Shown: one piece after another, positions 53,240 through 63,293 of the stretch
Layout of the letters: every line of letters starts with the position of its first letter
Position numbering within the stretch: the first letter of the stretch is position 1
Assembly: GCA_029212785.1 (NCBI GenBank)
Contig: JARGOG010000002.1
Location: forward strand, 100,644 to 164,643
Length of the DNA: 64,000 bases
Reading direction: 5' to 3'
From: Thalassobaculaceae bacterium
GTDB taxonomy: Bacteria > Pseudomonadota > Alphaproteobacteria > Thalassobaculales > Thalassobaculaceae
Made by a program: the position numbers and the translations under genes
The notes under the pieces: model-generated
Database searches by the model: none
Told to the model about the DNA's origin: nothing
The model's input: the letters and a program-made list of their open reading frames with translations, nothing else

Positions 53240-53254
53240 TGCGAATCATTCGCA
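53240..53254. promoter_or_regulatory. Fur-box-like dyad upstream of the aldehyde dehydrogenase gene
   Basis: TGCGAATCATTCGCA is a perfect 7-1-7 inverted repeat, and the flanks extend it to ATTGCGAAT-C-ATTCGCATT with one mismatch in the 9-bp arms. This agrees well with classical 19-bp Fur boxes. It lies about 120 bases before the dehydrogenase ATG, in the only sizeable gap of this gene row. Alphaproteobacterial Fur/Mur or a related metalloregulator could bind; the protein is not identified here. Confidence 0.6.
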
Positions 53255-53376
53255 TTGACCGTTTGCCGCAGTCCCGTTTAACTGCCGCCGCCTGCACCCC
53301 ACATGTCGGTCGATGGCGCCCGGTGCCCCATGCTCGGCGTCCAACCAGACCGCGACGTCCTGTCGGAGGAAAAACA

Positions 53377-54822
53377 ATGCTGCGCAAGACCGATTTCTAC
53401 ATCAACGGCGCCTGGGTCCCCCCCATCACGCCCAAGGATTTCGATGTCATCAACCCGGCGGATGAGACCGCCTTCGGTGTGATCTCGCTCGGCGCGAAGG
53501 CCGACGTGGACAAGGCGGTCGGTGCCGCGCGGGCCGCGTTCGACGGCTGGAGCAAGACGCCCCTGGCGGAACGGATCGCCAAGGTCGAGAAACTGGCCGA
53601 GGTGTACGAGCGCCGGATCGGTGAAATGGCGGAGGCGATCTCCACCGAGATGGGTGCGCCGAAGAAGCTGGCGACGACGGCTCAGGCCGCCGCCGGTCTT
53701 GGCCACATCAAGGCGTTCATCCGCGCGCTGAAGGAGTTCAAGTTCGAGCACCAGCTGCGCGACGACACGCCGGACGAGTTCATCATCCACGAAGCGATCG
53801 GCGTCTGCGGTCTGATCACCCCGTGGAACTGGCCGATGAACCAGGTGACCCTCAAGGTCGTCCCGGCCGTCGGTGTCGGCTGTACCGTGGTGCTGAAGCC
53901 GTCGGAGATCGCGCCGATGTCGTCCCTGCTCTTCGCCGAGTTCATGGACGAGGCCGGGTTCCCCAAGGGTGTTTTCAACCTGGTGAACGGCGATGGTCCG
54001 ACCGTCGGCGAGGCGATGAGCCGCCATCCCGATATCGACATGATGAGCTTCACCGGCTCGACCCGTGCCGGCGTTGCCGTCACCCAGGCCTCGGCCGAGA
54101 CGGTGAAGCGCGTGGCGCTGGAACTCGGCGGCAAGGGCGCGAACATCGTCTTCGCCGATGCCGACGTGCAGAAGGCGGTGAAGCGGGGTGCCATCCACTG
54201 CTTCAACAACACCGGCCAATCCTGCAACGCACCCACCCGGATGCTGGTCGAGCGCTCGGTCTATGACGACGCCGTCGAGGTTGCCCGCGCGACGGCGGAA
54301 AGCACCGCGGTCGGCCTGCCGAGCGAGGATGGCAACCACATCGGCCCGCTCGTCTCCGAGCTGCAGTTCAACAAGGTGCAGGACCTGATCCAGGCCGGCA
54401 TCGACGAGGGTGCGCGGCTGGTGGCCGGCGGACCGGGGCGTCCGGACGGGTTCAACCGGGGCTATTTCGTGCGCCCCACCGTGTTCGCCGATGTGAACAA
54501 CGACATGCGGATCGCCCGCGAGGAGGTCTTCGGCCCGGTGCTGTCGATGATCCCGTTCGACAGCGAGGACGACGCGGTCCGGATCTCCAACGACACCAGC
54601 TACGGCCTGACCGACTACGTGCAGAGCGGCGACAGTGCCCGCACCCAGCGCGTCGCCCGTCAGCTCCGCGCCGGCATGGTGGTGGCGAACGGCGCTCCCC
54701 GCGCGCCGGGCAGCCCGTTCGGCGGCTACAAGCAGTCCGGCAACGGCCGCGAGGGCGGCCAGTACGGCCTCACCGAGTTCCTGGAAGTGAAAGCCGTCTC
54801 CGGCTGGACCACGACGAGCTGA
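53377..54822 (+). CDS. NAD(P)-dependent aldehyde dehydrogenase
   Basis: This is a 481-residue member of the ALDH superfamily of normal length. Start ATG at 53377 has GGAGGA upstream; the ORF-track start adds 46 unrelated residues. The catalytic Glu is in KRVALELGGKGANIVFADAD (about residue 250) and the catalytic Cys in NNTGQSCNAPTRML (about 283). The cofactor site is ITPWNWPMNQVTLKVVPAV and the C-terminal motif is GSPFGGYKQSGNGREGG. It oxidises an aldehyde to the acid; the particular aldehyde is unknown. A Fur-like dyad upstream suggests metal-linked or separate transcription from the genes before it. Confidence 0.93.
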   Translation: MLRKTDFYINGAWVPPITPKDFDVINPADETAFGVISLGAKADVDKAVGAARAAFDGWSKTPLAERIAKVEKLAEVYERRIGEMAEAISTEMGAPKKLATTAQAAAGLGHIKAFIRALKEFKFEHQLRDDTPDEFIIHEAIGVCGLITPWNWPMNQVTLKVVPAVGVGCTVVLKPSEIAPMSSLLFAEFMDEAGFPKGVFNLVNGDGPTVGEAMSRHPDIDMMSFTGSTRAGVAVTQASAETVKRVALELGGKGANIVFADADVQKAVKRGAIHCFNNTGQSCNAPTRMLVERSVYDDAVEVARATAESTAVGLPSEDGNHIGPLVSELQFNKVQDLIQAGIDEGARLVAGGPGRPDGFNRGYFVRPTVFADVNNDMRIAREEVFGPVLSMIPFDSEDDAVRISNDTSYGLTDYVQSGDSARTQRVARQLRAGMVVANGAPRAPGSPFGGYKQSGNGREGGQYGLTEFLEVKAVSGWTTTS

Positions 54823-54888
54823 GGTCTCGGCCAACGACCACACCCTCTCCCCGGCCCCGCGCCGGAGGGGGGCAGGGTAAGGCTTGTT

Positions 54889-55028
54889 GGAGCGTTTCCG
54901 GCCTTTGCGGAGACGCTCCAGCGACCCTGATCCCGGATCCCGGCGCAAGGCCGGGAAGACGATTGGGGAGAGAGATCGCTCCGGCCCCTCTTACCTCACT
55001 CACTCCCCCGATTTATTCCGGGGAGTGA
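54889..55028. repeat. Cluster of three intergenic palindromes
   Basis: Three hairpins lie in the 232-bp gap between the convergent aldehyde dehydrogenase and CueR genes. They are GGAGCGT/ACGCTCC at 54889-54919 with an inner TCCG/CGGA pairing, TCCCGGC-GCAAG-GCCGGGA at 54938-54956, and TCACTCCCC/GGGGAGTGA (perfect 9-bp arms) at 55000-55028. The third has an A+T-rich loop (GATTTATT). The mosaic looks like a dispersed intergenic repeat element; they may also terminate both genes. Confidence 0.5.
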
Positions 55029-55054
55029 CAGAGGGCGACGTCTTCAAACCAACC

Positions 55055-55444
55055 TCACCCCCGCCCCGCCAGATCTTCCAGGATCGGGCACCCGGGTCGG
55101 TCGTCGCCATGACACCGATGCACCAGGTCCGACAGGGTCGCGTGCATCGCCTGCAGCTCGGTGATCTTGCGCTCGATGCTGCCGAGATGCTCCTGCGCGA
55201 CCTGCTTCACGTCCGCACTGGCGCGCGCCCTGTCCTCGTACAGCGCCAGCAGGGCGCGGCAGTCCTCGATGGTGAATCCCAGCGAGCGCGCGCGGGCCAG
55301 GAAGACCAGCTTGTGCACGTCCGTTTCCCCGAACGCGCGGTATCCGTTCTCCCCCCGCGCGGGGCGGACCAGACCGATGTCCTCGTAATAGCGGATCGTC
55401 TTGGCCGGCAGGCCGCTCTGCTCCGCAACCTCTCCGATGTTCAT
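55055..55444 (-). CDS. cueR: Copper-responsive MerR-family regulator CueR
   Basis: This 129-residue protein from MNIGEVAEQSGLPAKTIRYY (55444) is exactly CueR-like. The alternative ATG three codons upstream is too close to the AAGGA ribosome-binding site. It has the MerR HTH (residues 1-70) and a dimer coiled coil. The C-terminal metal loop C111-HGDDRPG-C119 has the Cys spacing of the Cu(I)/Ag(I) sites in CueR. It activates copper-export genes by untwisting promoters with a 19-bp spacer. One such promoter lies directly upstream on this strand, so cueR is probably autoregulated, and another lies before copA. Confidence 0.92.
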   Translation of the reverse strand: MNIGEVAEQSGLPAKTIRYYEDIGLVRPARGENGYRAFGETDVHKLVFLARARSLGFTIEDCRALLALYEDRARASADVKQVAQEHLGSIERKITELQAMHATLSDLVHRCHGDDRPGCPILEDLAGRG

Positions 55445-55479
55445 GATGTTCATCCTTCAGCAAGGTGCCGGAACAGATA

Positions 55480-55509
55480 GGTAGGCCTTCCCATTACTGG
55501 AAGGTCAAG
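55480..55509 (-). promoter_or_regulatory. CueR-type promoter/operator for cueR
   Basis: CCTTCC-N7-GGAAGG (55486-55504) is a perfect dyad. On the minus strand TTGACC overlaps its start and is followed, after exactly 19 bases, by TACCTA. A 19-bp spacer with a dyad between the -35 and -10 is the hallmark of MerR/CueR-activated promoters. It points towards cueR. Whether it also serves the plus-strand glutaredoxin fusion is unknown; no good plus-strand -35 is seen. Confidence 0.75.
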
Positions 55510-55587
55510 CGGCGCCACCGATCTCGGAACCCGACCCGTCGCCTGCCCGTTGACCAGGGGAGGCCCCCTTAACCGACGGAGAGTCCC

Positions 55588-56331
55588 ATGGCCGCGCAAA
55601 CCGCCCGCCTGTACCGGATGGTGATGCCCGATCACCTCTGCCCGTTCGGCCGGAAGTCGAAGTTTCTGCTGGAACGCAAGGGTTACGAGGTGGAAGACCA
55701 CCACCTCACCACCCGCGATGCGGTCGACGCCTTCACGGCCAAGCATGGGGTCGAGACCACGCCGCAAACCTTCATCGGCGAGGAGCGGATCGGCGGCTAT
55801 GACGATCTGCGCGTCCATTTCGGTCTCGACGACCCGGACCGGGACATGACCTACCGGCCGATCGTCGCCCTGTTCGCCGTGGCCGCGCTGATGGCGGGGG
55901 CGCTGACCTGGCTGGTGAGAGGCGAGGTCCTGATTCCGGGCACCGTGGAATGGTTCGTGGCGATCTCCATGGTCCTGCTCGGCCTGCAGAAGCTGAAGGA
56001 TGCGGAGGGCTTCTCCACCATGTTCCTGAATTACGACCTGCTGGCCCAGAAATGGGTACCCTACGGCTATCTCTACCCCTATGCCGAGACCGGCGCCGGC
56101 GTGCTCATGCTGGCGGGTGTGCTGACCTGGATCTCGGCCCCGGTGGCGCTGTTCATCGGTCTGGTCGGCGCGGTCAGCGTGTTCAAGGCGGTCTACATCG
56201 ACAAGCGGGAGCTGAAATGCGCCTGTGTGGGCGGCGACAGCTCGGTGCCGCTGGGTTTCGTGTCGCTGACCGAGAACCTGATGATGATCGCCATGGGCCT
56301 GTGGATGGGGGCGAAGGCGATCTTCTTTTGA
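55588..56331 (+). CDS. Glutaredoxin-MauE/DoxX-like membrane fusion protein
   Basis: This 247-residue protein has an N-terminal glutaredoxin domain (about 5-82), with a single active-site Cys in DHLCPFGRK, the cis-Pro in ETTPQTFIGEE, and GGYDDLRVHF. A four-helix membrane domain of the MauE type follows (about 92-245; VALFAVAALMAGALTWLV, GVLMLAGVLTWISAPVALFI, and ELKCACVGGDSSVPLGFVSL with a CxC). Such fusions may pass reducing equivalents or handle metal-bound thiols at the membrane. It lies between cueR and copA, so a role in copper stress is likely but inferred. The CACVGG segment could bind Cu(I). Confidence 0.82.
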   Translation: MAAQTARLYRMVMPDHLCPFGRKSKFLLERKGYEVEDHHLTTRDAVDAFTAKHGVETTPQTFIGEERIGGYDDLRVHFGLDDPDRDMTYRPIVALFAVAALMAGALTWLVRGEVLIPGTVEWFVAISMVLLGLQKLKDAEGFSTMFLNYDLLAQKWVPYGYLYPYAETGAGVLMLAGVLTWISAPVALFIGLVGAVSVFKAVYIDKRELKCACVGGDSSVPLGFVSLTENLMMIAMGLWMGAKAIFF

Positions 56332-56339
56332 GGTTGCCC

Positions 56340-56370
56340 TTGACCTTCCAGTGACAGGAAGCCCCATCTC
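56340..56370 (+). promoter_or_regulatory. CueR-type promoter for copA
   Basis: TTGACC at 56340-56345 is followed after 19 bases by CATCTC. The spacer holds CTTCC-N7-GGAAG (56345-56361), the same dyad seen before cueR. It starts 9 bases after the glutaredoxin-fusion stop and ends 27 bases before the copA ATG, so copA has its own copper-induced promoter. Confidence 0.75.
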
Positions 56371-56396
56371 TCAACCTCCAGAATTGCGAGGCTGAG

Positions 56397-58853
<2,457 letters not shown>

Positions 58854-58926
58854 GTCCGGCCCCGAGCGGGGTGAGCGTGGCGGATGGCGGGCGATCCGGG
58901 AGCTGCGAAATCTAATAAATCGATAT

Positions 58927-58992
58927 TTCTCAAAATGAGAATTTAATATTCCAATATTGCTAATTTCAGCAAATATTGGCTTGTCCTATAGT
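58927..58992 (+). promoter_or_regulatory. A+T-rich promoter region with dyads upstream of the CaiB/HMG-lyase operon
   Basis: TTCTC-AAAAT-GAGAA lies at 58927-58941. A second dyad, CCAATATT...AATATTGG at 58951-58979, has inner GCT/AGC arms. TATAGT at 58987-58992 is a good -10 hexamer, 46 bases before the CaiB-like ATG. The second dyad would cover the -35 region, so it is a candidate operator for the LysR protein encoded two genes downstream. Confidence 0.5.
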
Positions 58993-59037
58993 TCCTCCAC
59001 CGATGATCCCCGGCGGAGCTGAGAGAGCGTATCGACC

Positions 59038-60291
59038 ATGGAGCCCCCTATTGAAGCGCCATCCGGCGACGACCAGGGTGGGCCGCTGAGCGGCCTGCGC
59101 GTTCTGGAACTCGGCCATTTCATCGCTGCCCCGTTCTCGACCCGGGTGCTGGCGGATCTCGGCGCCGATGTCATCAAGGTCGAACCGCCGGGGCGCGGCG
59201 ATCCGGTCCGTACCTGGGGCATCATTCCGGAGGGCGAGCGGGACTCGATCTGGTGGTCGGTCCATGGCCGTAACAAGCGCTCGATCACCGCCGATCTGAA
59301 GAAACCGGAAGGCATCGCGCTGGTGAAGCGGTTGATCGCCGGGGTCGATGCGGTGGTGGAGAACTTCAAGCCGGGCCAGCTCGCCTCCTGGGGGCTCGGG
59401 CCGGAGGACATGAAGGCGGTCAACCCGGAGGTGATCGTCGTGCAGATCTCCGGCTACGGCCAGACCGGGCCGGGGCACAACCGGGCCGCGTTCGGCGTGA
59501 TCGGCGAGGCGGTCGGCGGTCTGCGCCACCTGACCGGCCATCCGCCGGACGTAAGCGACCTGCCGCCGGTGCGAACCGGCATCTCCATCGGCGACAGCGT
59601 GGCCGGGCTCTACGGCGCCATCGGCCTGCTTGCAGCCCTATTCGAGAAGAGCCGGGGGCAAGGCCGGCCCGGACGCGGAGTCGACGTGGCGCTGACCGAA
59701 AGCATCCTCAGCCTGCTCGAGGGGTGTCTGCCGGAATACGGTGTCACCGGTGCGATCCGCCAGCCGACCGGTTCGACCCTGCCGACTAACGCGCCGTCCA
59801 ACGCCTACCCGACCTCGGACGGACGCTGGTTCCTGATCGCCGCCAACTCGAACGCCCTGTTCCGCCGCCTGTGCATGGCCATGGGGCGCCAGGACCTGGC
59901 CGACGATCCGCGTTACGCCGACAATCCGAGCCGGGTGCGGCATGCGGCCGAGCTCGACGCCGCGATCGCGCACTGGACGACCGGGATGACGCTGGATGCG
60001 GTAGCGGCCAAGGTCGAGGCGGCGGACGTGCCGTGCTCGCGGATCTACGACATCGCCGACATCGCCGCCGATCCGCAATTCGTCGACCGCGGCATGGTCC
60101 GCAGGGTCGCCGATCCGCGGCTCGGTGAGGTGCTGCATCCGGGCGTGGTGCCGGGAATGACCGGTGGTCCCGCCGGCGGTGTGCGCTGGGCGGGTCCGGC
60201 CGTCGGCGCCCACACGGAAGAAGTTCTCACCGAGCTGCTCGGCATGAGCGGCGCGGAGATCCAGGCATTGAAGAAGGAAGGTGTCCTATGA
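59038..60291 (+). CDS. CaiB/BaiF-family (class III) CoA-transferase
   Basis: This 417-residue CoA-transferase has LSGLRVLELGHFIAAPFSTR-type N-terminal sequence, VLADLGADVIKVEPPGRGDP, LIAGVDAVVENFKPGQLASW, VQISGYGQTGPG and GVDVALTESILSLLEG, which holds the likely region of the catalytic Asp. It activates a carboxylic acid as its CoA ester. Its stop overlaps the next ATG (ATGA), linking it to an HMG-CoA-lyase-like enzyme. Together they would convert a 3-hydroxy-3-methyl-type dicarboxylate to acetyl-CoA or a homologue plus a 2-oxo or acetoacetate product. Confidence 0.93.
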   Translation: MEPPIEAPSGDDQGGPLSGLRVLELGHFIAAPFSTRVLADLGADVIKVEPPGRGDPVRTWGIIPEGERDSIWWSVHGRNKRSITADLKKPEGIALVKRLIAGVDAVVENFKPGQLASWGLGPEDMKAVNPEVIVVQISGYGQTGPGHNRAAFGVIGEAVGGLRHLTGHPPDVSDLPPVRTGISIGDSVAGLYGAIGLLAALFEKSRGQGRPGRGVDVALTESILSLLEGCLPEYGVTGAIRQPTGSTLPTNAPSNAYPTSDGRWFLIAANSNALFRRLCMAMGRQDLADDPRYADNPSRVRHAAELDAAIAHWTTGMTLDAVAAKVEAADVPCSRIYDIADIAADPQFVDRGMVRRVADPRLGEVLHPGVVPGMTGGPAGGVRWAGPAVGAHTEEVLTELLGMSGAEIQALKKEGVL

Positions 60292-61208
60292 CCGATCCCG
60301 TCGACATCTGCGACGTCGCCCCGCGCGACGGATTCCAGGTCATCCGCGAGCAGATCCCGACCGACACCAAAGTCCGGGTCGTCGAGCTTCTGGCAGCGGC
60401 CGGGGTCAAGCGGATCGAGACCGGCGCCTTTGTGAGCCCGGTCCACGTGCCGCAGATGGCGGACACCGCCGAGGTGCATCGGCGCGCCAAGGTCGGGGAC
60501 GATGTCCGGCTGTCGACCCTGGTCCCCAACCTGCGCGGAGCCCAGGATGCGTTCGCCGCCGGGATTGCCGACATCGTCTATGTGTTCTCGATCTCCGAGA
60601 GCCACAACGCCGCCAATGTCCGCCGCCCGGTCGAGACCTCGATCGGACAGCTTGCCGAGGTGATCGCCCACGGCCGCGATGTGCCGGGTTTCCGGCTGCG
60701 TGCCAATCTGGCGACGGTGTTCGACTGTCCGTTCGAGGGCACGACCGATCCGGACGCGGTCTATGCCGCGATCGAGACCGTGCTCGGCTTCGGCGCGCCG
60801 GTGGAGTTCGGACTCTGCGATACCACGGGTCGGGCCATTCCGGATCAGGTGGCGGCGGTCTGCGGCGCGGCGGTCCAGCGGTTCTCGGGGGCCGATATCG
60901 GCTGGGCCTATCATGGCCACGACACCTTCGGCCTTGGCGTGGCGAACGCGCTCTACGCCTATCAGGCCGGCATCCGGGTGTTTGATTCCGCCGCTGCCGG
61001 TCTTGGTGGTTGCCCCTTCGCCCCCGGAGCGACCGGCAATACGGCGACCGAGGACCTGGTGTTCACCTTCGAGAATATGGGGATCGCCACCGGCGTCGAT
61101 CTGGATCGGTTGCTGGATGCGGCGGGGGTCGTGGCCGAGGTGCCGGGCGCGGAGACCGGCGGGCATCTCCGTGCCGTTCCTCGCCGACGGGCCCTGCGTG
61201 CGGCGTGA
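60288..61208 (+). CDS. Hydroxymethylglutaryl-CoA lyase-like enzyme
   Basis: This 306-residue TIM-barrel aldolase belongs to the HMGL/DRE-TIM superfamily. The metal and catalytic motif is ICDVAPRDGFQVIREQ. Further motifs are YVFSISESHNAANVRRP, FGLCDTTGRAIPDQV and YHGHDTFGLGVANALYAYQ. The late loop GGCPFAPGATGNTATEDL carries the conserved Cys near the active site. It splits a 3-hydroxy-3-alkyl-glutaryl-type CoA ester. It is flanked by overlapping CaiB-like and LysR genes, so it belongs to a three-gene catabolic unit. Confidence 0.9.
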   Translation: MTDPVDICDVAPRDGFQVIREQIPTDTKVRVVELLAAAGVKRIETGAFVSPVHVPQMADTAEVHRRAKVGDDVRLSTLVPNLRGAQDAFAAGIADIVYVFSISESHNAANVRRPVETSIGQLAEVIAHGRDVPGFRLRANLATVFDCPFEGTTDPDAVYAAIETVLGFGAPVEFGLCDTTGRAIPDQVAAVCGAAVQRFSGADIGWAYHGHDTFGLGVANALYAYQAGIRVFDSAAAGLGGCPFAPGATGNTATEDLVFTFENMGIATGVDLDRLLDAAGVVAEVPGAETGGHLRAVPRRRALRAA

Positions 61209-62128
61209 GAAGCAGCGGGCGCGCCAGGGCCGATCTCGGACTGACGTCGCTGCGCCTGTTCGAGGCGGCGGTCCGGCTCGGCTCGCTGTCGGCGGCGTCG
61301 GCCGAGGCGCATATCGCGATCTCCGCGATCAGCCGCCGCATCACCGATCTTGAACATCTTTTCGGCACCCGCCTGCTGTATCGCGATGTCCGCGGGGTGG
61401 AGCCGACCTCCGCCGGCCGGGTGCTGGCGGTCCATGCCCAGAATCTGTTGCGCCTGGCCGAGCGGGTGTCCGAGGACATGGCGCAGTTCTCCGACGGCGC
61501 TCGGGGGCTGGTGCGGGTCGCCGCCAACCCGTCGGCGGTGAACCAGTTCCTGCCCGACCTGTTCTCCCGCTTCCGTGCAGCCACGCCCGAGATCCGCTTC
61601 GACGTGAAGGAAGGGGTGTCGGACGAGATTGTGCGCGACGTGCTGGAGGGCCATGTCGATATCGGCATTTTCGCTGCCAGCGTGCCGCATGACGATCTCG
61701 AGACCTTCGCCTTCCGCACCGACTCCCTCTGCGTGGTGCTGGCGTCCGGCCATCGGCTGGCGGGAGCGGAATCCCTGGCGTTGCGCGACCTTCTCGACGA
61801 GCCGCATGTCGGGTTGGAGGACGGCAGTTCCCTGTTCGCCCAGGTCTGTGCCAGGGCGGAAGAAGCGGGCGGGCGTCTTACCGTGGCGTTCCGGGTTCGC
61901 AGTTTCGAGGCGGTGCGGCGGATGGCGGCCGCCGGGCTCGGCGTCGGCATCCTGCCCCACGCGGTTGCCGCTCCGTATGCCGAGGTCGACGGTATCGCGG
62001 TGATCCCGCTGTTGGAGGCGTGGTCGCGTCGACCGTTCCTGCTCGGTGTTCGCGAACGCTCGGCCCTGGCACGGCCGGCGGAAGCGTTCCTCGCCTATCT
62101 GCTCGGCGACGTCAGTTCCGGATCGTAA
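61205..62128 (+). CDS. LysR-family regulator of the CaiB/HMG-lyase operon
   Basis: This LysR protein has about 307 residues starting at GTG 61205 (VRSSGRARADLGLTSLRLFE), overlapping the lyase stop as GTGA. The ORF-track start is 65 codons upstream in the wrong frame of the lyase gene. The HTH is AAVRLGSLSAASAEAHIAIS followed by AISRRITDLEHLFG. The effector domain starts near residue 100 (GLVRVAANPSAVNQFLPDLF). Being the last gene of the operon it controls is less common for LysR than divergent placement, and implies autoregulation together with the enzymes. Its 3' end overlaps the convergent His-rich gene by 17 bases. Confidence 0.9.
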   Translation: MRSSGRARADLGLTSLRLFEAAVRLGSLSAASAEAHIAISAISRRITDLEHLFGTRLLYRDVRGVEPTSAGRVLAVHAQNLLRLAERVSEDMAQFSDGARGLVRVAANPSAVNQFLPDLFSRFRAATPEIRFDVKEGVSDEIVRDVLEGHVDIGIFAASVPHDDLETFAFRTDSLCVVLASGHRLAGAESLALRDLLDEPHVGLEDGSSLFAQVCARAEEAGGRLTVAFRVRSFEAVRRMAAAGLGVGILPHAVAAPYAEVDGIAVIPLLEAWSRRPFLLGVRERSALARPAEAFLAYLLGDVSSGS

Positions 62129-62606
62129 GCGACGCTTCCAGCGGTGCGCCGTCGATGACGATCGGGCGGTGGTCGTTGGTGTTCAGGGTGACCGTCACCG
62201 TGACCTTGCCCGGCGGCAGGGCGCCGAGATGGCTCCAGGTTCCGTAGATCCGACCGAGCTTCTCCCCATTGGCATAGACATGGGCATGCCCCTCGCCCGG
62301 AACGGGGGAGCCGCCCGCATGTTCGGGGGCGAAGGTGAAGCCGGTGGTCCGGATATGCAGGTTCCAGCCGCCGGCCTGATCGGACACCAGGTCGATCGCC
62401 AGCGTCGGTGCCGTCCCATCGTCGGGGAGCACCAGCGGGTCGGCATGATGACGGTCGACGCCACCATGCTCGCTCCCGGACATGTGCTGCGCGGGGTCGC
62501 CGTGTTCGTGGCCGTCCAGCGTGATTCCATAGGACGCGGCCAGCAGGAAACCGGCGCCGCCGCCGAAGAACAATCCGATCAGGAATAGGGCGACGGATCG
62601 GGTCAT
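62112..62606 (-). CDS. Membrane-anchored His-rich protein of unknown function
   Basis: This 164-residue protein starts at MTRSVALFLIGLFFGGGAGF (62606), an N-terminal helix acting as anchor or signal. A His/Asp-rich stretch follows (about 32-55: DGHEHGDPAQHMSGSEHGG, DRHHAD), then a compact beta domain (LAIDLVSDQAGGWNLHIRTT, HAHVYANGEKLGRIYGTW). The ATG overlaps the CbtA stop as ATGA, so the genes are coupled. The His-rich stretch suggests a periplasmic metal-binding accessory of the CbtAB system. The beta domain is not one I can name. Confidence 0.75.
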   Translation of the reverse strand: MTRSVALFLIGLFFGGGAGFLLAASYGITLDGHEHGDPAQHMSGSEHGGVDRHHADPLVLPDDGTAPTLAIDLVSDQAGGWNLHIRTTGFTFAPEHAGGSPVPGEGHAHVYANGEKLGRIYGTWSHLGALPPGKVTVTVTLNTNDHRPIVIDGAPLEASLTIRN

Positions 62607-63280
62607 GCCGCCTCGCGCGACCAGAAATACCCGGCCAGAACGCCCAGCAGAACCCAGCCGGCCATGGCCACGCCATAGCTGCGGGCGGCGAACAGGGCGG
62701 CCAGCTCGGGCGGCGCCGTACCGGCGAAGTGGTCGGGCTCCGGCGCGCCGACGACATGCGGGGCCAGCAGCAGGAGGACGGCCGCTCCCCAGGCGCGCCA
62801 GGAGCCGCCGAATGCGATCAGCCAGGCCGCCCCGCCGGCGGCGAAGACCGTGACGAACCACCAGATCTGTCGTGGCCCGACAGCCGCCGCCGCCACACCG
62901 GGGACCTCCGGCGCCAGCGAGAATCCGGGCGCCAGATGCAGAACCGCGAACCCGGCGAGGCCCCAGACCAGGCCGCTGCGGGCCGTGATCGCCACCCCGC
63001 GCTGTTCTGCCAGGGACATCAGCGCCACCAGCAGCAGGGCATAGCCGGCATAGATCAGCAGGGTGAAGAAGAGCGTCAGCCCGTCGCGCAGCGGATCGAG
63101 TCCGCCGAGATCCAGGTGCGCGGGCACGGCGGATGCGGCGCCGAAATGCACCAATCGGCCCTGTTCGTAGAGTTCGGCGTGGAGCAGGACCGGCTGCAAG
63201 AACCAGAGCTGAAGGAATGCTGCGATCAACCCGGCGCCGGCGCCGGCGAGCAGGGCGCTGGTCAGGATGCGGGAGAACAT
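62603..63280 (-). CDS. cbtA: CbtA-family predicted cobalt transporter subunit
   Basis: This 225-residue integral membrane protein from MFSRILTSALLAGAGAGLIA (63280) carries the CbtA hallmark N-terminus, followed by LQLWFLQPVLLHAELYEQGR. About six TM helices are visible, including LFFTLLIYAGYALLLVALMS, and the end is VLLGVLAGYFWSREAA. The ORF-track start at 63364 overlaps the CbtB gene and is not real. It works with the small CbtB subunit directly upstream. CbtA function as a cobalt or cobalamin-linked transporter is predicted, not proven. Confidence 0.87.
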   Translation of the reverse strand: MFSRILTSALLAGAGAGLIAAFLQLWFLQPVLLHAELYEQGRLVHFGAASAVPAHLDLGGLDPLRDGLTLFFTLLIYAGYALLLVALMSLAEQRGVAITARSGLVWGLAGFAVLHLAPGFSLAPEVPGVAAAAVGPRQIWWFVTVFAAGGAAWLIAFGGSWRAWGAAVLLLLAPHVVGAPEPDHFAGTAPPELAALFAARSYGVAMAGWVLLGVLAGYFWSREAA

Positions 63281-63293
63281 CGCGGGAAAAGCG

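Noticed and set aside
53278-54948. 556-residue minus-strand ORF over the aldehyde dehydrogenase
   Set aside because: Antisense shadow; the dehydrogenase has intact catalytic Glu and Cys motifs.
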